In this document: positions 43,472 to 56,205 of the stretch, piece by piece | Numbering within the stretch: position 1 is the stretch's first letter | Layout: every line of letters starts with the position of its first letter | Assembly (NCBI RefSeq): GCF_000002425.4 | Contig: NC_037270.1 | Span: 1,425,765 to 1,489,764, forward strand | DNA length: 64,000 bases | Source: Physcomitrium patens | Taxonomy: Eukaryota; Streptophyta; Bryopsida; Funariales; Funariaceae | Direction of reading: 5' to 3' | The notes under the pieces: model-generated | Seen by the model: the letters and a program-made list of their open reading frames with translations, nothing else | Told to the model about the DNA's origin: nothing | Databases searched by the model: none | Position numbers and translations under genes: made by a program

Positions 43472-45537
43472 ATGGGCAGCCTCCATCTCCTCCGTTTTGG
43501 GGCCCTGCTACTCTGCACCCTCCACCTTGTTTCGGCCCAGACCGCTTTGCCCAACTGCTCCTATCCCGCGGTGTATGGCTTCGGAGACTCCCTCACTGAC
43601 GTCGGCAACGGCATCGCCGCCTTCCCGGAGAAGTTCCAACACTGCGAGGAGGACCCCTACGGCGTTACCTTCCCCATGCATGCTGCGGATCGATTCACGG
43701 ACGGAAAGATGTTCATCGACTTCCTTGGTATGTCCTCCATCACCTCCGCCTTCGTCTTGGTCCGCCCTCACCATTGCCTCGTTCCTCGTCTCGTGTTTGC
43801 CTTGGCAATCGCCACCCATTCAGTGACGTCGGATCCGAATCCGTGCACGTTATGACGCACTCTTTTCGGCAAGATCACTCCGTGCCCAAACCTTAGGTGC
43901 GCCCGACGGGGTCCATGAATTGCATGTTCCCGCCAGTCTGTAGCATTGCTCGGGTCAAAACCCAGATAGAATTCCTCTGCGACGCTGCTGAGGATCACGT
44001 CCGACCAACTCCATGTACTCACACAACCTGGAATTGCCGGATTCAAAGCCAGCCCAGCACGTCGGCATGAACCTCAGCAGCTGGTTACGACTATTTGCTC
44101 GTAGAAACCCGATGCTATCCAGAAATGCAAGAGTGGCGACAGATCATGCACAAGCGTGACCCACCCCTTGGAATCGTTCTTGCGAATATTGCTCTGCTCC
44201 AGCTGCCCCTCGTGTCGGCAGTGGAGCGATGTGGTTTGGTTCCATGTGAAATGGTTTGGTGAACTGATTGTGCGCTGTCTGTCCTGGTCGATGTGCAGCT
44301 TTCGGAGTGAGGAGACGCCCAACCTACGCCGTCCTGAGAGGAACGGCTGGCGATTTCACCTACGGTACCAACTTCGCTGCGTCTGGAGGCCCCGCCAGGC
44401 CCGTCAAGGTGTGGAACAGCGACGACAAGTTCACCACACCCTTCTCCTTGGAGGTGCAGCAGCAGTGGTTCCAGCGCTACAAGATCCGGCTCTGGTTCTA
44501 CGAATCGCCCGTGTACAACCCCAACGGGCGACTCGTCCAAAGCCTCCCCAAGCTCGCCAACATCAGTGCGTCCTTGTACACGGTGTGGGCTGGATACCAA
44601 GACTACTTCTTCAGCCTGTACGACAAGAAACTCACGGTGGGGCAGACCTTGAAGATCGTGCCTGACGTGGTGAAGGCCATCGAGGAGCACATTGAGAAGA
44701 TGCTGGCGGTGGTGGAGTACACTCCTCCGGGCTTCCCCTCAATGCTGATGCCCCCGGCAAAGGAGATCCTGATCCAGAACCAGCTTCCCCTGGGTTGCGT
44801 TCCCGCCATGCTCACCCTGTACGGCGGATCCAAGGCCAAGTACGACGAGTACGGATGTTTGAGCAGCCTCAACAAGATCTCCGAGGCTCACAACACGCTG
44901 CTGGGCCTGAAGGTGGAGGAGTTGCGCAAAAAGTACCCGGATGCCAAGCTCTACTACGGCGATGTGTATGCCGTGTACACCGACATCCTCAAGGAGCCCG
45001 CCAAATACAGTGAGTCCCGATGGATGCCTTCCGTCCAGTCGCCGTCAAATTGCAGACTAGCCCAGCCCCGCCCTTCCATATGGCGGCCATGTCTGTGGCT
45101 GCTGCAGAGGATGGATGGGGTGGGGAGTGTCTGCGCCAGGGAATGTGCAGTGTGCGTGTTGCGGTAGATGCGAGAGCGTTTTCGATGCAGGAATATGGCA
45201 CGAGGGTTGAGAGAGTGCATCATTGTGGCGCTGATTGCCGGGTGATTGATGTGCAGATGTGACGGCTCCACTGAAGGCGTGCTGCGGAGTGGGAGGAGAC
45301 TACAACTTCAACAAGGACGTGTGGTGCGGCCAGAGCGGAACGGTGGAGGGCAAGTTCGTGAACCTGACATCCACCTACTGCGCCGATCCCGTGTCCACCT
45401 TGAGCTGGGACGGCATCCACACCTCCAACACGGTGAACAAGGCCCTGGCCACGGCGTTCCTGACGGGCAAGCACATCTATCCCGAGGGCGGCTTGAAGTG
45501 CAACGCGGACTTCAAATTCTGGGAAGCCAGGACCTAA
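43472..45537 (+). CDS. Secreted GDSL esterase/lipase (copy 2), three exons, 415 aa
   Basis: Exons 43472-43727, 44299-45009 and 45257-45537 join in frame; both introns are phase 1 with GTATGT and GTGAGT donors and TGTGCAG acceptors. The ATG at 43472 has an AAACATGG context and starts a hydrophobic signal peptide (LLRFGALLLCTLHLVSA), so it is preferred over an in-frame ATG at 43433. Block I is GFGDSLTDVGN with the nucleophile Ser at residue 40. Block II lies around NFAASGG. Block III reads WAGYQDY, with Gln where the family usually has Asn. Block V is WDGIH with catalytic Asp and His. KACCGVGGDYNFN is typical of plant secreted GDSL hydrolases. Expected role: extracellular ester hydrolysis of unknown substrate. 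Product confident, activity inferred. A near-identical truncated copy lies inverted upstream. Confidence 0.9.
43728..44298 (+). other. Intron 1 of GDSL copy 2, containing the duplication breakpoint
   Basis: 571 bp, phase 1. Similarity to copy 1 begins at about 44024, so the inverted duplication started inside this intron and left exon 1 out. Confidence 0.8.
44024..45385 (+). repeat. Inverted repeat arm 2 (GDSL duplication)
   Basis: Partner of 39061-40413. It covers the second half of intron 1, exon 2, intron 2 and about half of exon 3. The homology in copy 1 then continues across element A at 17038-17221. Confidence 0.9.
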
Positions 45538-46680
45538 GAGGTCGGCGGGGCTCCGTCACAAGAAACGGAGCATCTCCGGAGAGCACGACGTCAAGCTTGG
45601 AGGAGAGACCGCCACACATAGCAGCATCATCAGCGGTTGCAGCTGGGACAATCTGGGCGAATCGCCCATCGAGAAATGCCAGTTGTGAGGGAGCAAGGGT
45701 GAGTGGAAGTGCGAGCTGCGAGTGCGTGAGGTGTAAAAACATAGACGTAAAACATGTAGGAGTGATAGGAGCGTTGTTGGTAATAACTGGGGCGCGGTGG
45801 AATTCCAACCAGCGAACAGAGAGGGGTGTGATGTAGCGGCGGAGACGAGAATGTCTCGAACCTATGCACTGTATTGGGCTGGACTGTTATTTGGAGTAAA
45901 CTTGATTGATCTATGCACAAATTAGATTGCGCGTTTGTTGCATCGTGGAAGATGGGTGTGTGCGTGGCGAGTCTCACATGTTGTGCAGGGGAGACGAGAG
46001 TCGTGCACTAGTGTGGGTGGCATTGGGCACTGATTCTCGGTGGGTAGTGGGAACCCGGCACTGAGCAGCGTGGGCGTTCTCAAGGGTCGGGATGAGCGTG
46101 GGTCTGAAGGAGACTTGGTTCGAAAAGAGGAACATCGCCCCCCTAGGCTATTCCACGCCATTCTTTCATATGTTCGTTTGTTTGTTTGTTTGTGTCCAAC
46201 GTTGTCAACCTTTGTTCTCAGGATTGGGCTCCAGCATCGTCGTCGCAGTGCCGACAGCGGTAACGGCCGGTACCTGGATGCCACACTCCGCACTTATTGC
46301 GCTGAGTAAGAATTACAAGAGGTATCAGGATGGATGCATCCTCCTGACTTCAATGTTGGTTTCGGTTTTTCGCGAGACTTGCCGAGGTTGTACTTCTGGC
46401 GGCATTAAGTAAAGAGGCGTTTAGAACTTAATCCCGGAAGTAGTTTGTAGCTTTGTTAGTAATTTCTATGGATTCAAGAATAAATACTAAATAAGCTAAA
46501 ATCATATGGGCTTCTCCATTCCTGGCTCCTTTTGATAGTTTATCATTTTGAGCTTTACGGTTAGAGGATCCTCTGAATGCTGTCACTGATAGCTGATATG
46601 TTAACCAGTGTTTGATTCAATTTGACTTTGGCAGTGTATGTGTGATGCGTCTAGCATGATAGACAGTTTCATTGCTAATT
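45538..46680 (+). other. 3' UTR and GC-rich flank of GDSL copy 2
   Basis: The first 30 bp are also recognisable behind the stop of copy 1 (17038-17072). The remainder is unique, with a short TTTG repeat near 46170-46190. No gene recognised; frames at 45922-46293 (-), 46040-46412 (+) and others are random openings in GC-rich DNA. Confidence 0.55.
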
Positions 46681-46689
46681 GAATATTTT

Positions 46690-47350
46690 TGATTTTCAGA
46701 AGCTCCAGTTATTACCATAAAGTAGGAGTGCTTCTGTATGTCACCATTGCCAGATGGGATATCCAATCCATAGTAGGGTGTTTATCACGTTACATGAAAA
46801 ATCCTCAAATGGCACATATGGTAGTTGTCAAGAACGTATTACGGCACTTAAAAGGATTCTTAGATTTTGGAATCTTTTATCCAACAAATGACAGAGGGAT
46901 TACTCACCTATGTCGATGCAAACTGAGCAAGTGATACATACTCTAGCAAGTTGACTTGAAGAATTTTGTATAATCTGGGAATAGCTCCAATCGCATGATC
47001 CACTAAACTACAACCAATACTTGCGTTGTCCTCAATGGAAGCAGAGTATCAAGTTCTATCCGAAGCTGCTAGGAACATTACATACTTTTGTTGATTATTG
47101 TAAGAATTGCAACTACAAAGCCATGGGCTAACACCGCTCCTCTGTGACCACATCAGTAGCATAAAACTTATCCAAAAGCCAGTGATGCACAATCGCACAA
47201 AATATATTGATCTTCATCATCACTTTATTTGAGAAAAATCATCAAGTCAGCAATATAGAGGTTAGCTGTGTACCAACCTTGGAGCAACATGCGGAAATAT
47301 TTACAATCCTTTGGGGCCTCAATGTTTTATTAAAAACCAAGAAGAAACTG
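46690..47350 (+). pseudogene. Copia pol 3' fragment (end of RT and RNase H)
   Basis: 46689-46934 reads GVLLYVTIARWDIQSIVG, then SRYMKNPQMAHM and VLRHLKGFLDFGIFYP, typical of the Copia region between RT and RNase H. RNase H continues with MEAEYQVLSEAARNITYF near 47035-47090, SIKLIQKPVMHNRTKYIDLH near 47155-47215 and VPTLEQHAEIFT near 47266-47300. There are several stops. Less AT-rich and better preserved than the Copia copies at 4668 and 52850. No upstream domains are present. Confidence 0.85.
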
Positions 47351-48520
47351 GATTACGCAGGATACCCGTCTCATCACAAACAAAGACAGAGTATTGACAA
47401 ACTAATATCCAACTCAGCCTCACAAATTGAGATAGCTTTAGAGAGGGTACATCACTACCATACAACCCAAACTCTTCACAAAATCATCTGCCTCCTATCT
47501 AGTTCTAAAACTTCTAAACACGCAACTCTTATAACCTTTAACATGTCGCTGACACTCTTGCCAACTTGAGCATATATCACAATTAAAACCCCTACGTATC
47601 GCGTAATATTTTTGAATCCTTCCTGCAGACTCATTACTCACCTCAAGAAACAAAGTTTTTCAAAACTGGGAGTTATCAAACCCTAGTGCATCGTCCTTCA
47701 TCAACTCCTCTCCTGCCTCTTGAAGAATGTCATGTGCTGCTGCCCTAGACTCCTCATAGCTTCTTGCAAGGAAGAAAACTTAACAGCTACAAGAGCACAG
47801 TGCCAAACGCAACATTGCCAAGCATTTGAACTACAACAACAATCAACTACTATAACAATCGACAACTCAAAGAGAAAGATCTGAAGGTGAAAAATACAAA
47901 CAACTAAGTTTAGAAAGACCTCATTATAACCTACTTAGAAATTAAGTATCAACCACATGAATTACATACCACAAATAGGTCTTCTACCACCAATTGCAGT
48001 CTCTCGAGGATATCCGCAGGAGGAACAGTAAATCGTAATATTATTAAAAGAGGATGTAAGAATTGAGAAAGGGTGTTGGTGAATTAATCTTGCACCTCCT
48101 CTTGACATCAACATGCCACGTCACCAATATCTGATAGTGCTAATCCTAGCTAGAAAGTAGCCCTACCTAAAAACATGTACTTATAGAATAAATACATATA
48201 TCTTAACTTGCTAATACAAGTTGAGTTGAGCAACATGGTCACAGTCTTCAACAAATGCACAGGGCACTAAACTGTAGTAAGGTATTTATTGCAACATGTT
48301 CTTCGCACAAAATATAAGTGTTACAATTCTTGCAGAGCCTTTCACAAAGAGATTCAAATGCCATGCCTCCCAGTCTTGTAGTGAAAGAGCAAGTCGCTTC
48401 AATACTGTGGAAGACAATTCGCTTTGCCTCGCAAACAACACGGCCTCCAATGACATCAAAATTAGGTTCAGACTCAAAATTTGCTTTTTAGTTGGTATTG
48501 AGAAATTTGAACTTCACTGA
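47351..48520. other. Flank of the Copia fragment, possibly its 3' LTR
   Basis: Mixed composition, no coding similarity. It would be the position of a 3' LTR, but no second copy exists in the window to confirm it. Frames at 47207-47569 and 48286-48520 are not supported. Confidence 0.35.
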
Positions 48521-50067
48521 TAATAATAAATCATGAATGACATATACATTTTAATAGCAGGATTAGTTATTCTATACTTAATCTATATAATACTTGGTTT
48601 ATAGTTTGGTTGTGCACACCAATCATTCATCAATATTAGAAATTACTTAGATATTGGATATATGATTTGAATATAGAGATATTTTTTTATTGCTAAGAGG
48701 TATTTTAGTTTGTAATTTATTTTAGATTTTTGGGTACTAAAGGAGTAAACCAAGTTTTTGGTTTAGTAACATAAATTATAGGTTTGTATGAAAAGTGCTT
48801 ATAGAATGTCAAAATTTAAAGTGATTTAAAAATAAAAATTTTTGGCATAACCAAAAAAAATTTAATTATAAGGAGTACCAATGGAAGTAGTATTTTTATT
48901 AAAATTAGAATAAAAATAACTTTACAATTGTATATTAGATCATTTGAAATATGTATATCAACATACACTAGATTATGAATCATGTTGAGTAACAAAAAGC
49001 CAAATAACTTTTACAATTTTTGTAGCATCAAAATGACAAGAGTATAATCTTTCACTACAATAAATAGAAAATACTAAATTTTTATAAAAAAACTACATAA
49101 ATTGAATTTAAAAAAATTGAAATATATATTTATATTTTTAAAAGCAAAAATTATCTTATTTTTTGAAAAAAAACATAAAATTATTCGTTTACAAGGCATG
49201 ATGGTTGAATCATATACTAAAGAATAATTGTAATAACCTTGATTTACATATCCTACCAAGATATAAAGTGCCACAATATCTATACTATAAATTTCTAACA
49301 AAATTCTAGCTAAGTTTATGAGTTGATTTAGACATATTTTATTTAATGAATTATTATATAATAGTTAATTATTTAATTATTTTCTTTTACGTGCAAGCTC
49401 AATGCAGCAATTTTTGGTTTTTCTAGAACAACTTATTGTAGGTTAGGATGAAGTATTTAATTAAAAATTTATATAATACTTTATAAATATATCAGCATGT
49501 TCTTCTAGAAAATTTAGGAAAATCTTAAAAATTTTATTAATTTTGAATAGGATAGTATAATTTTATAATAAAACACTAAACATGAAAAGATACCTCTGAT
49601 TTTTAATCTCTAATTTTAAATTATTAAAAAATTAATTTTAAAATTTTATGTTTCACAAAATAAATATTTAAAATTAGTCAACTTATTTAATGTAATAATA
49701 GTAATTTTTTTATAATTTTTAATTGCATTTTTTATTTAATACCTATGAAAGATTCAAGATTAGGATTGTATAATCTTCTATTGTTATTCAAAAATAAATA
49801 TACTTATTTTATAAAATTAACAATATATTTTATAAAAAAATAATTATTAAAAATAAAATTTGATATTATATTTTAAATATTTATATCAAGTTTATAACAT
49901 ATATTATAAATAAATTATATTTTTTTAATATTAGATAGTATTATATAATTTAAAATTATTTATAATGTTTAAAAAAAATAATTATATGAATCTAAAATAT
50001 ATTATCTATAAGAAAATTTATTTTTTTAAAAATAAAAACATCTATATGAAAACCTTAGAATTTTTTT

Positions 50068-50116
<49 letters not shown>

Positions 50117-51130
50117 GTGTATGTATGTGTGTGTATATATGTATGTATATTAAATTATATTTGTAGATTTATACATTAGAAAGAAAAACAATTTAGCAAG
50201 CTAAATAACTATTAGAAGATATTTTTACAAAAGAATAGAAATATTAATTATATATCAACTTTAATTACAATTATATTCTATGCATAAATTTATAAAGTTT
50301 CTAAATCCAATTTGTATCTCATTATCTTGTAACTAATTCTAAAAATCTTGATGTAAAATTTTAATAACCATTACATTAAAACACCAATATAAGAGGTTAT
50401 TTTATTAATAAAACTTATTCAAAGCCTTTGCAAAAAATTATAAAAATATAATATAAGTAGTGATTATTCTAATTTTTGCTCCAAATAGAAGCTTCTTTGA
50501 TTATATTTTCATCTATACTTTAATGAATAATCAGAGATTAAAATTAAATACATACAATTTTTTTTTGTGCAAATCACTATGGAAATAAAATATAATACTA
50601 TTATAATAGGTTGATGCTTATTAGAAGCTAATCTTATGAATAATGTATTTGCTAATATTTGAATCTTAAAGGTATAATCTAATTTATACTAATTTATATT
50701 GTACTATTATATCAATTAATTGCATAATACATGTTCAGTAAATGATAAGAATGTAAGAGAATGAAAAACTTGAGATATCTTGATAGTTTTGGAATTAGAG
50801 ACTATAAAACATGAAATAATAAGATTTAAACATTCTTCTAATAGTTTACTCAACCTTAATTAGAATTAAGCAAAAAAAATTATATTGAATTCAAATCATG
50901 TGCTTAAATTGTTTAAGTCATGTTATAATAAAGATAGTTAGATAGAAGTCTTAATCTCTTATTGGAGATGTTTGGATTAGATGTTAGATTTCACAAGCAC
51001 AACAATGCATTTTGGAAGTATGTCGAACCTCTTTTGTTGATTGTTAGGAACCTAATTACATATATTTCTTTTTTGTTTGCGTCTCTTAGATTTTTAAAAT
51101 CAAATTATAAAAAGTTATCAATTTGCTTAA
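48521..51130. other. Very AT-rich DNA without recognised features
   Basis: No protein motif or paired repeat found. Contains a TA/GTA microsatellite at about 50073-50150 that changes into TGTATG units. Confidence 0.4.
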
Positions 51131-51139
51131 TAAGTTAAT

Positions 51140-51800
51140 AAAATTTAAGATCCATTGAATAATATTAGCAATAAAATTTGATCTATATTTTGCTCAAAGA
51201 TATTTGATAGATTCTTTCAATTACTATTAATGTTATATACTAGAGTAAGGAAACTATTCAATTATTTGATCTTATTTTAAGCCTTCATAAATAACTTCAA
51301 ATAACATACTTTGTATGCCAATAGATGCTATAGCTTCCTTTAGTAGTATTACTAAGCATCAAATCTCTTATTTTAAATTATAGTAATATATATGTTATAT
51401 CTCAAAATTTATATAAAAAACATATATATATCTCTTAAAGATCTTTATCTTAATTTTAATGTTATGGAAGTTAAAACAACTTAAGTACTTAATCTAACAA
51501 ATTTTCACATGAAAACTATTAATCTAAATTTGTTAATTATTAATTCTCTTAGTTGCAAAAAGGTTATAAAAATTAATTCTATTATTTTATTTTTTACTTA
51601 TATCATATTATTTATAAAGGTAAATCTTTTTTATAATATTTGTTAAAACAAAACTATATCAATCTATTCTTATTATTTAGATAATAACTAAAAAAAATAC
51701 TTCGTGATTTTTGCTTTAAAAGTACCATGTTTTATATTAATTTCATAAGTTATAGTACATTAATTATGTTTATCAAGAAGTTCATATACTTAAGCTTTAT
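51140..51800 (-). pseudogene. E-family fragment E4 (pol 3' tail only)
   Basis: Nucleotide similarity to the E0 tail at about 31600-32350. Landmarks in order are the TTATTTGATC word near 51257, GCCTTCATAA near 51281 (E0 31709), and a CAAGAAGTTCATATACTT stretch near 51775 (E0 32325). No LTR on either side. Confidence 0.5.
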
Positions 51801-52849
51801 CACTACTTTATTCTATTATTTTATCATAAAAAATATCAAGTTATTATTTGAATGAATGCTTCCATTATTTTTTACATCCATTTTATCTAAACGATGAAAA
51901 GATGAGGTATATTGGATCACTCAACACCTCCTCTTATATCTTATTTTTTAATTGTTCTAAAATTACCTACATAATATTTAAGTTTAATTTTAATTGATTT
52001 CTTTACCTTCTAATTTTAATCATGTCTATCTATTTATGGCCAGCCATCACATTTAATGAATTTCAAGATATTTCCAAGTATCTTGAACTTATAAGTGTTG
52101 TTATTCAATTCTTTTTGTTCTTTGTTGTCTTTGAATGCTAAGAGTTGATATCTGTGATGTTTTGTTTTGTAGTGGCAATTATTTTTGGTGGTTTTTTGGA
52201 CCTTTTTCTTGTTAGAAAAGAGGTTGTGCAAGTACATCTATGCCTTTGTCCACATTCTGTTTCTTATGTCACTTGCTAATAATTCCAATAAGTTTAACAA
52301 CAAAGAATTCAATAGATCTAGTAGCAAGAGAGAAAGAAATATTAATTTAAGTTTGGTTTAGGCAAATTGATAGTTAAAAGAGTGTTTTTTTTATTTTTAT
52401 TTTTACTAACTAACTTTGATGTCATTTGATTGATATGGCCTTGTTTCAAGTTTCCACTAAATCCTTTTGAGCTTTGGTGCTTGCAAAGATTAATCCATAG
52501 TTGGTACAACTTTGTTTTTATTACTATTAAGTGACAAGCTTTAGAGATTTTTATAATAGATTAATTTGATTTTAACCAAAATTTAAAGAAATTGGATAGA
52601 AAATGGTCTTTCTTGATTGAGAGATTAAAAACTAAAATTTTTAATTTAGAATTTTTATTGTTTAAGGATTTATATAGCTTTCTTAAGATAGTTTCATTTC
52701 TTTGCAGATATGACATGGATTTAATAGTAGCAATTTTGATGACCATTTTTTTTTATTATTATTATATAAGGAAGATGGAATCTATAGTTTAATTTGAGCA
52801 ATACTCACTTATATATTTTTTGAATATTATGAAGGCTCCATATTCCAAG
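51801..52849. other. AT-rich DNA, no recognised gene
   Basis: It should contain the 3' end or LTR of the minus-strand Copia copy that starts at 52850, but no repeat partner is visible. Frames at 52034-52237 and 52561-52792 have no similarity. Confidence 0.35.
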
Positions 52850-53887
52850 TTTCTTTTTAAAATTATTGAATTTAAGTTGTTCTAATGGTTTAATCATGTT
52901 GTTGGAAATTTGTTTTTTTATAGGTATGTAAATTGACTCTATTATCCCTTCAAGAATTTTTTCTTGCATAAAATAACACTGTATCTCTATGTACTTTTTA
53001 CAAGTATGAAATACAAAGTTCTATGTAATTTTGATACTTGATTAGTTTTTACAATATATAAAAACTAGTCCTTCTTATTTCACTCATATTTTATTAAAAA
53101 GATTCTTTAGACATTTAGTTTCTTTTATCTCTTTCTATAGAGCTTTGTACTTAATTTTCATCAACAATAGTATTATAGTAGTTTACCTTTTGCTCATTTA
53201 TGATATTAATGATTTTATTAATGTGAATATAAAACTAATTGTTAATTGCCAAATTTCCATGCCACCTATGCAATCGCCATTAATGTGCCTTTCTTATTTA
53301 TTTTCAAAATTTTTGATATAAAATAATCTAAAGTCTAAAATACCTTTTAGATACTTGAAGATTTTTTAGATTATATTTATAGATGGTTTTTGAGGTACTA
53401 AAAAAAATTGGTTGCCTACTTCAAGAGCTAGCTGGATGTCAAAACTTATGTTAGTCAAGTATAGAGGTTTTTCTAACTTTTGTTGATAGAAGGTCTAATC
53501 TACACTTCCTACTTCTATATTTGATGTTAATTTAAAACCTTCTTCTATTGGCATTTTATATGGATAATATTTGCTCATATCAAAGATTTCTAATAATTTA
53601 AGAATATATTTTTTTAATTTAAAAATCTATCATTTAAAAATAAAAAAAATCTATATCCAAATAGCAATCTAATTATTCTATACTTGATATTTTGGATTTT
53701 TTCTTGAGTTAATTTTGAAGCCATGTAATATTATCAATGTCAATGCCATTAATGACAAGATCATCAATGTAGATAATAAAAATATTAATTTTAAATTAAT
53801 GTTTATATTATATAGATTGTGATTATAATTACTTCTTATCATCTTGATGTCTTGTAAATATTAGTTGTTCTTCTTATACCAAGCTAT
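52850..53887 (-). pseudogene. Decayed Copia element, RT and RNase H, minus strand
   Basis: Read on the minus strand: IFIIYIDDLVINGIDI near 53790-53740 (catalytic YIDD), the degenerate RPDI region near 53500-53410, IFKYLKGILDFRLFYI near 53370-53310 and DCIGGMEIWQLT near 53275-53240. RNase H ends with ITWNFVFHTCKKYIEIQCYF and LEGIIESIYIPIK near 53030-52900. The upstream part is cut off by the E3 LTR at 53888, which dates this Copia before E3. Confidence 0.75.
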
Positions 53888-54434
53888 TGTGGACATACAT
53901 ACTTACTCTAATAATTACCTATATAATTAAATAGAAATAGATAAAAAATAGATAAAAATAGATTAATTTCATAATATCTTCTAGAAGAGGTTTCTAGAAG
54001 CTTTATGGACATGGTTTTGACTTTATACAAGTTTATAATTATCTTTTAGGTTAGAAACTTCGTCAATAAATTAGCCACATGTCACATGTATAGGCAGCTT
54101 GTGAAATAAACTAATTATATGGCATACACATAAAAAACTTGCCCCGCAAGTTAAGACATGTGGCTTGCAAAGTCAACACATGTTAGAGAGCCTATAAAAT
54201 GTTGCTATGTAGCTCATAGGTAGATAATATATATAAAGGCAAGAATGAAGCCTTCTTCACTCTTATCAAGTCTTTTTTTTGTTCTAGTCTAAATTCAAGA
54301 ATCTTTAGTTTTATTTTCTTCTGGCAATAGCCATTCTATTTTTTTTTTAATATACATACTTATTTACTTCTATTTTATCATACTTCTTTGAAAAAAGTCT
54401 CACTTGGTTATTTGTTTTTATTAGGTCATTGATA
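53888..54434 (+). repeat. E3 5' LTR (E family)
   Basis: Begins TGTGGACATACATAC and ends CATTGATA (eroded TGACA). It matches the reverse complement of the E0 LTRs, including AAGCCTTCTTCACTCTTATC near 54250. It contains two TTCTAGAA palindromes at 53979-53986 and 53992-53999. Confidence 0.82.
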
Positions 54435-54759
54435 AATTAATAAGAATACACTTATAATATCAAAGTTTTAGTTAAGAATGAATTATTTCTTTCTCTTAAT
54501 AAGATATAAATGTATTAGAAGTTACAAATTATCTTCTTCTAAAGTAATATTGTCCTTAGTATTTTTTTTGTTCTCAAGTCCTTTCTTCTCTTTATCTTAG
54601 GTAATATTAGATATTTTTTTTAAAAAATATTATTATGATAGAGCTTCTTGAAATGAAGAGTGCAATAGCACAAATGTAAGAATAATTAAAGTAGTTAATA
54701 CTTGTAATGCATCAATTCAATTTACCACCAGAAATAGAAATAAGAATAGTAGGGAGCAA
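54435..54759 (+). pseudogene. E3 leader and gag start, cut by element C
   Basis: The leader AATTAATAAGAATACAC matches the sequence behind the E0 5' LTR. The gag start near 54640 reads ELLEMKSAIAQM, as in E0, and continues through VMHQFNLPPEIEI to 54759, where the end of the element C LTR begins. The rest of E3 is not recognised beyond element C. Confidence 0.72.
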
Positions 54760-56205
54760 TGTCATATTACAAGAAGCCTTGCTTGAGAATACACCAAGTA
54801 CTTAGTTGTAGAAGATAGAAGAAAAATAGCAAAAATAAGATTTTAATTCTAATAGAATCCTAAATAACTACATTTGAACCTTAACAATGTTAATCAAGCT
54901 TTAATCAAATCCAAAAAAATCTTAAAGAAATTACAAAATAAGTATGAAGTAACCCTAAAAAAATTCAAAGAAAGTATTAGAATAAAATATTAAATATATC
55001 TTAAATTAATTCTAACCAAATCTTAATTTAAACCTAATTAAAATCTTAATAATTTTCAATTAAATTCTAAGTCAAATTCTAATTAAATCCTAAATAATCC
55101 TAAATTCTAAACAAATCTTAAATCCTAACCAATCTCTAAATCCTAAGCCAAATCTTAATTAAATTAACCTAATACTAGGATAATTTAGAACCTCAATATC
55201 TATTGATTATACTATTGATCTTACTTAAGATTTTACGCACCTCTCAACAACTAAGTTGGCAACAAGCATACAAAATTTGAAGAAGATCAAACTTACTAAA
55301 TAGAAGATCAATCCTAAATTCCGCTTGGGTCTTAGCTAGCTTTCTACTCCAATCTAAATGTTGAATTTCTAGTGCCAATAACACCTTTTTGAACTATTGA
55401 ATTTTTTTTAAAATTCACTTAAACTATTCGAAATCAAGTCTAGTCTTTATATAAAAAATATTTACTTCAATCCAATTGACAAATAGCTAAAGAGCTTAAA
55501 AATACTCACTAACCCTCAAACTCCAATTTTTGAGACCTCAATCTACAAAAAATTTTACACACTTCTATTTAATTGTTTAATTGACCTCAAAATTTGTATA
55601 CACATTTATAACTAGCACATCAAAAATCTATCCAAAATTTATTTGTATACATACTACAAAACTTAAGAAATTCTCAATTTTGTAATCATAATTTTATTTT
55701 TCAAAATCAAATCCAATTGAAAACATCAGTAATTTTGAAAATCCTCCAATAATTGGATATTAATTCAATCGATACAAATCTGATGCATAAAGATTTCTTT
55801 ACTATTTTTCTCTCGAATCTTATTCTTTGATCTACCAAAGAGCCTTAGAATCACTGTAAAAGTATAATTTTGAGCTCCAAGATTTGATTTTGATCCAAGT
55901 TGACAACTAATTCTCTCCGGGTATCAATATTTGATAATTTGAGATAATTTTTATTTTAACCTATTGATAACTTCTTAATAAACATGTCTATATTAATTAA
56001 TTATTTTATTTACTTTGATTTGAGGTATTTATATTCCTACAAAATAAATAGAAGCCTATTCTTTAAAAAGTAGCATTTAGATTAAACCTTTTATTACCTT
56101 CATATCATTTATCTTTATTTTTTTATTACATCTTTCTATTAGGCTCTTCTATAACAACATCCATGTTTTTATTTTTCACCACATAGTCATATTACTATAC
56201 AATAT
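54760..56205 (-). repeat. Element C 3' LTR (L2 subfamily)
   Basis: On the minus strand it runs from TATTGTATAGTAATATGAC to GTAATATGACA. It is alignable along its length with 62413-63816 and with 20972-22425. It is preceded by the polypurine tract AGAGGGAATAGA (minus). Confidence 0.8.

Noticed and set aside
43419-43826. 135-codon frame overlapping GDSL exon 1
   Set aside because: Runs out of frame with the signal peptide and GDSL motif; composition (Pro, Ser, Thr, Ala) is typical of a GC-rich shifted frame.
46040-46412. Gene downstream of GDSL copy 2
   Set aside because: Two overlapping frames of about 100 codons in GC-rich DNA, without recognisable domain or start context.
48521-51130. Organellar DNA because of very high AT content
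   Set aside because: No plastid or mitochondrial gene or tRNA seen; neighbouring DNA is decayed nuclear retrotransposon.
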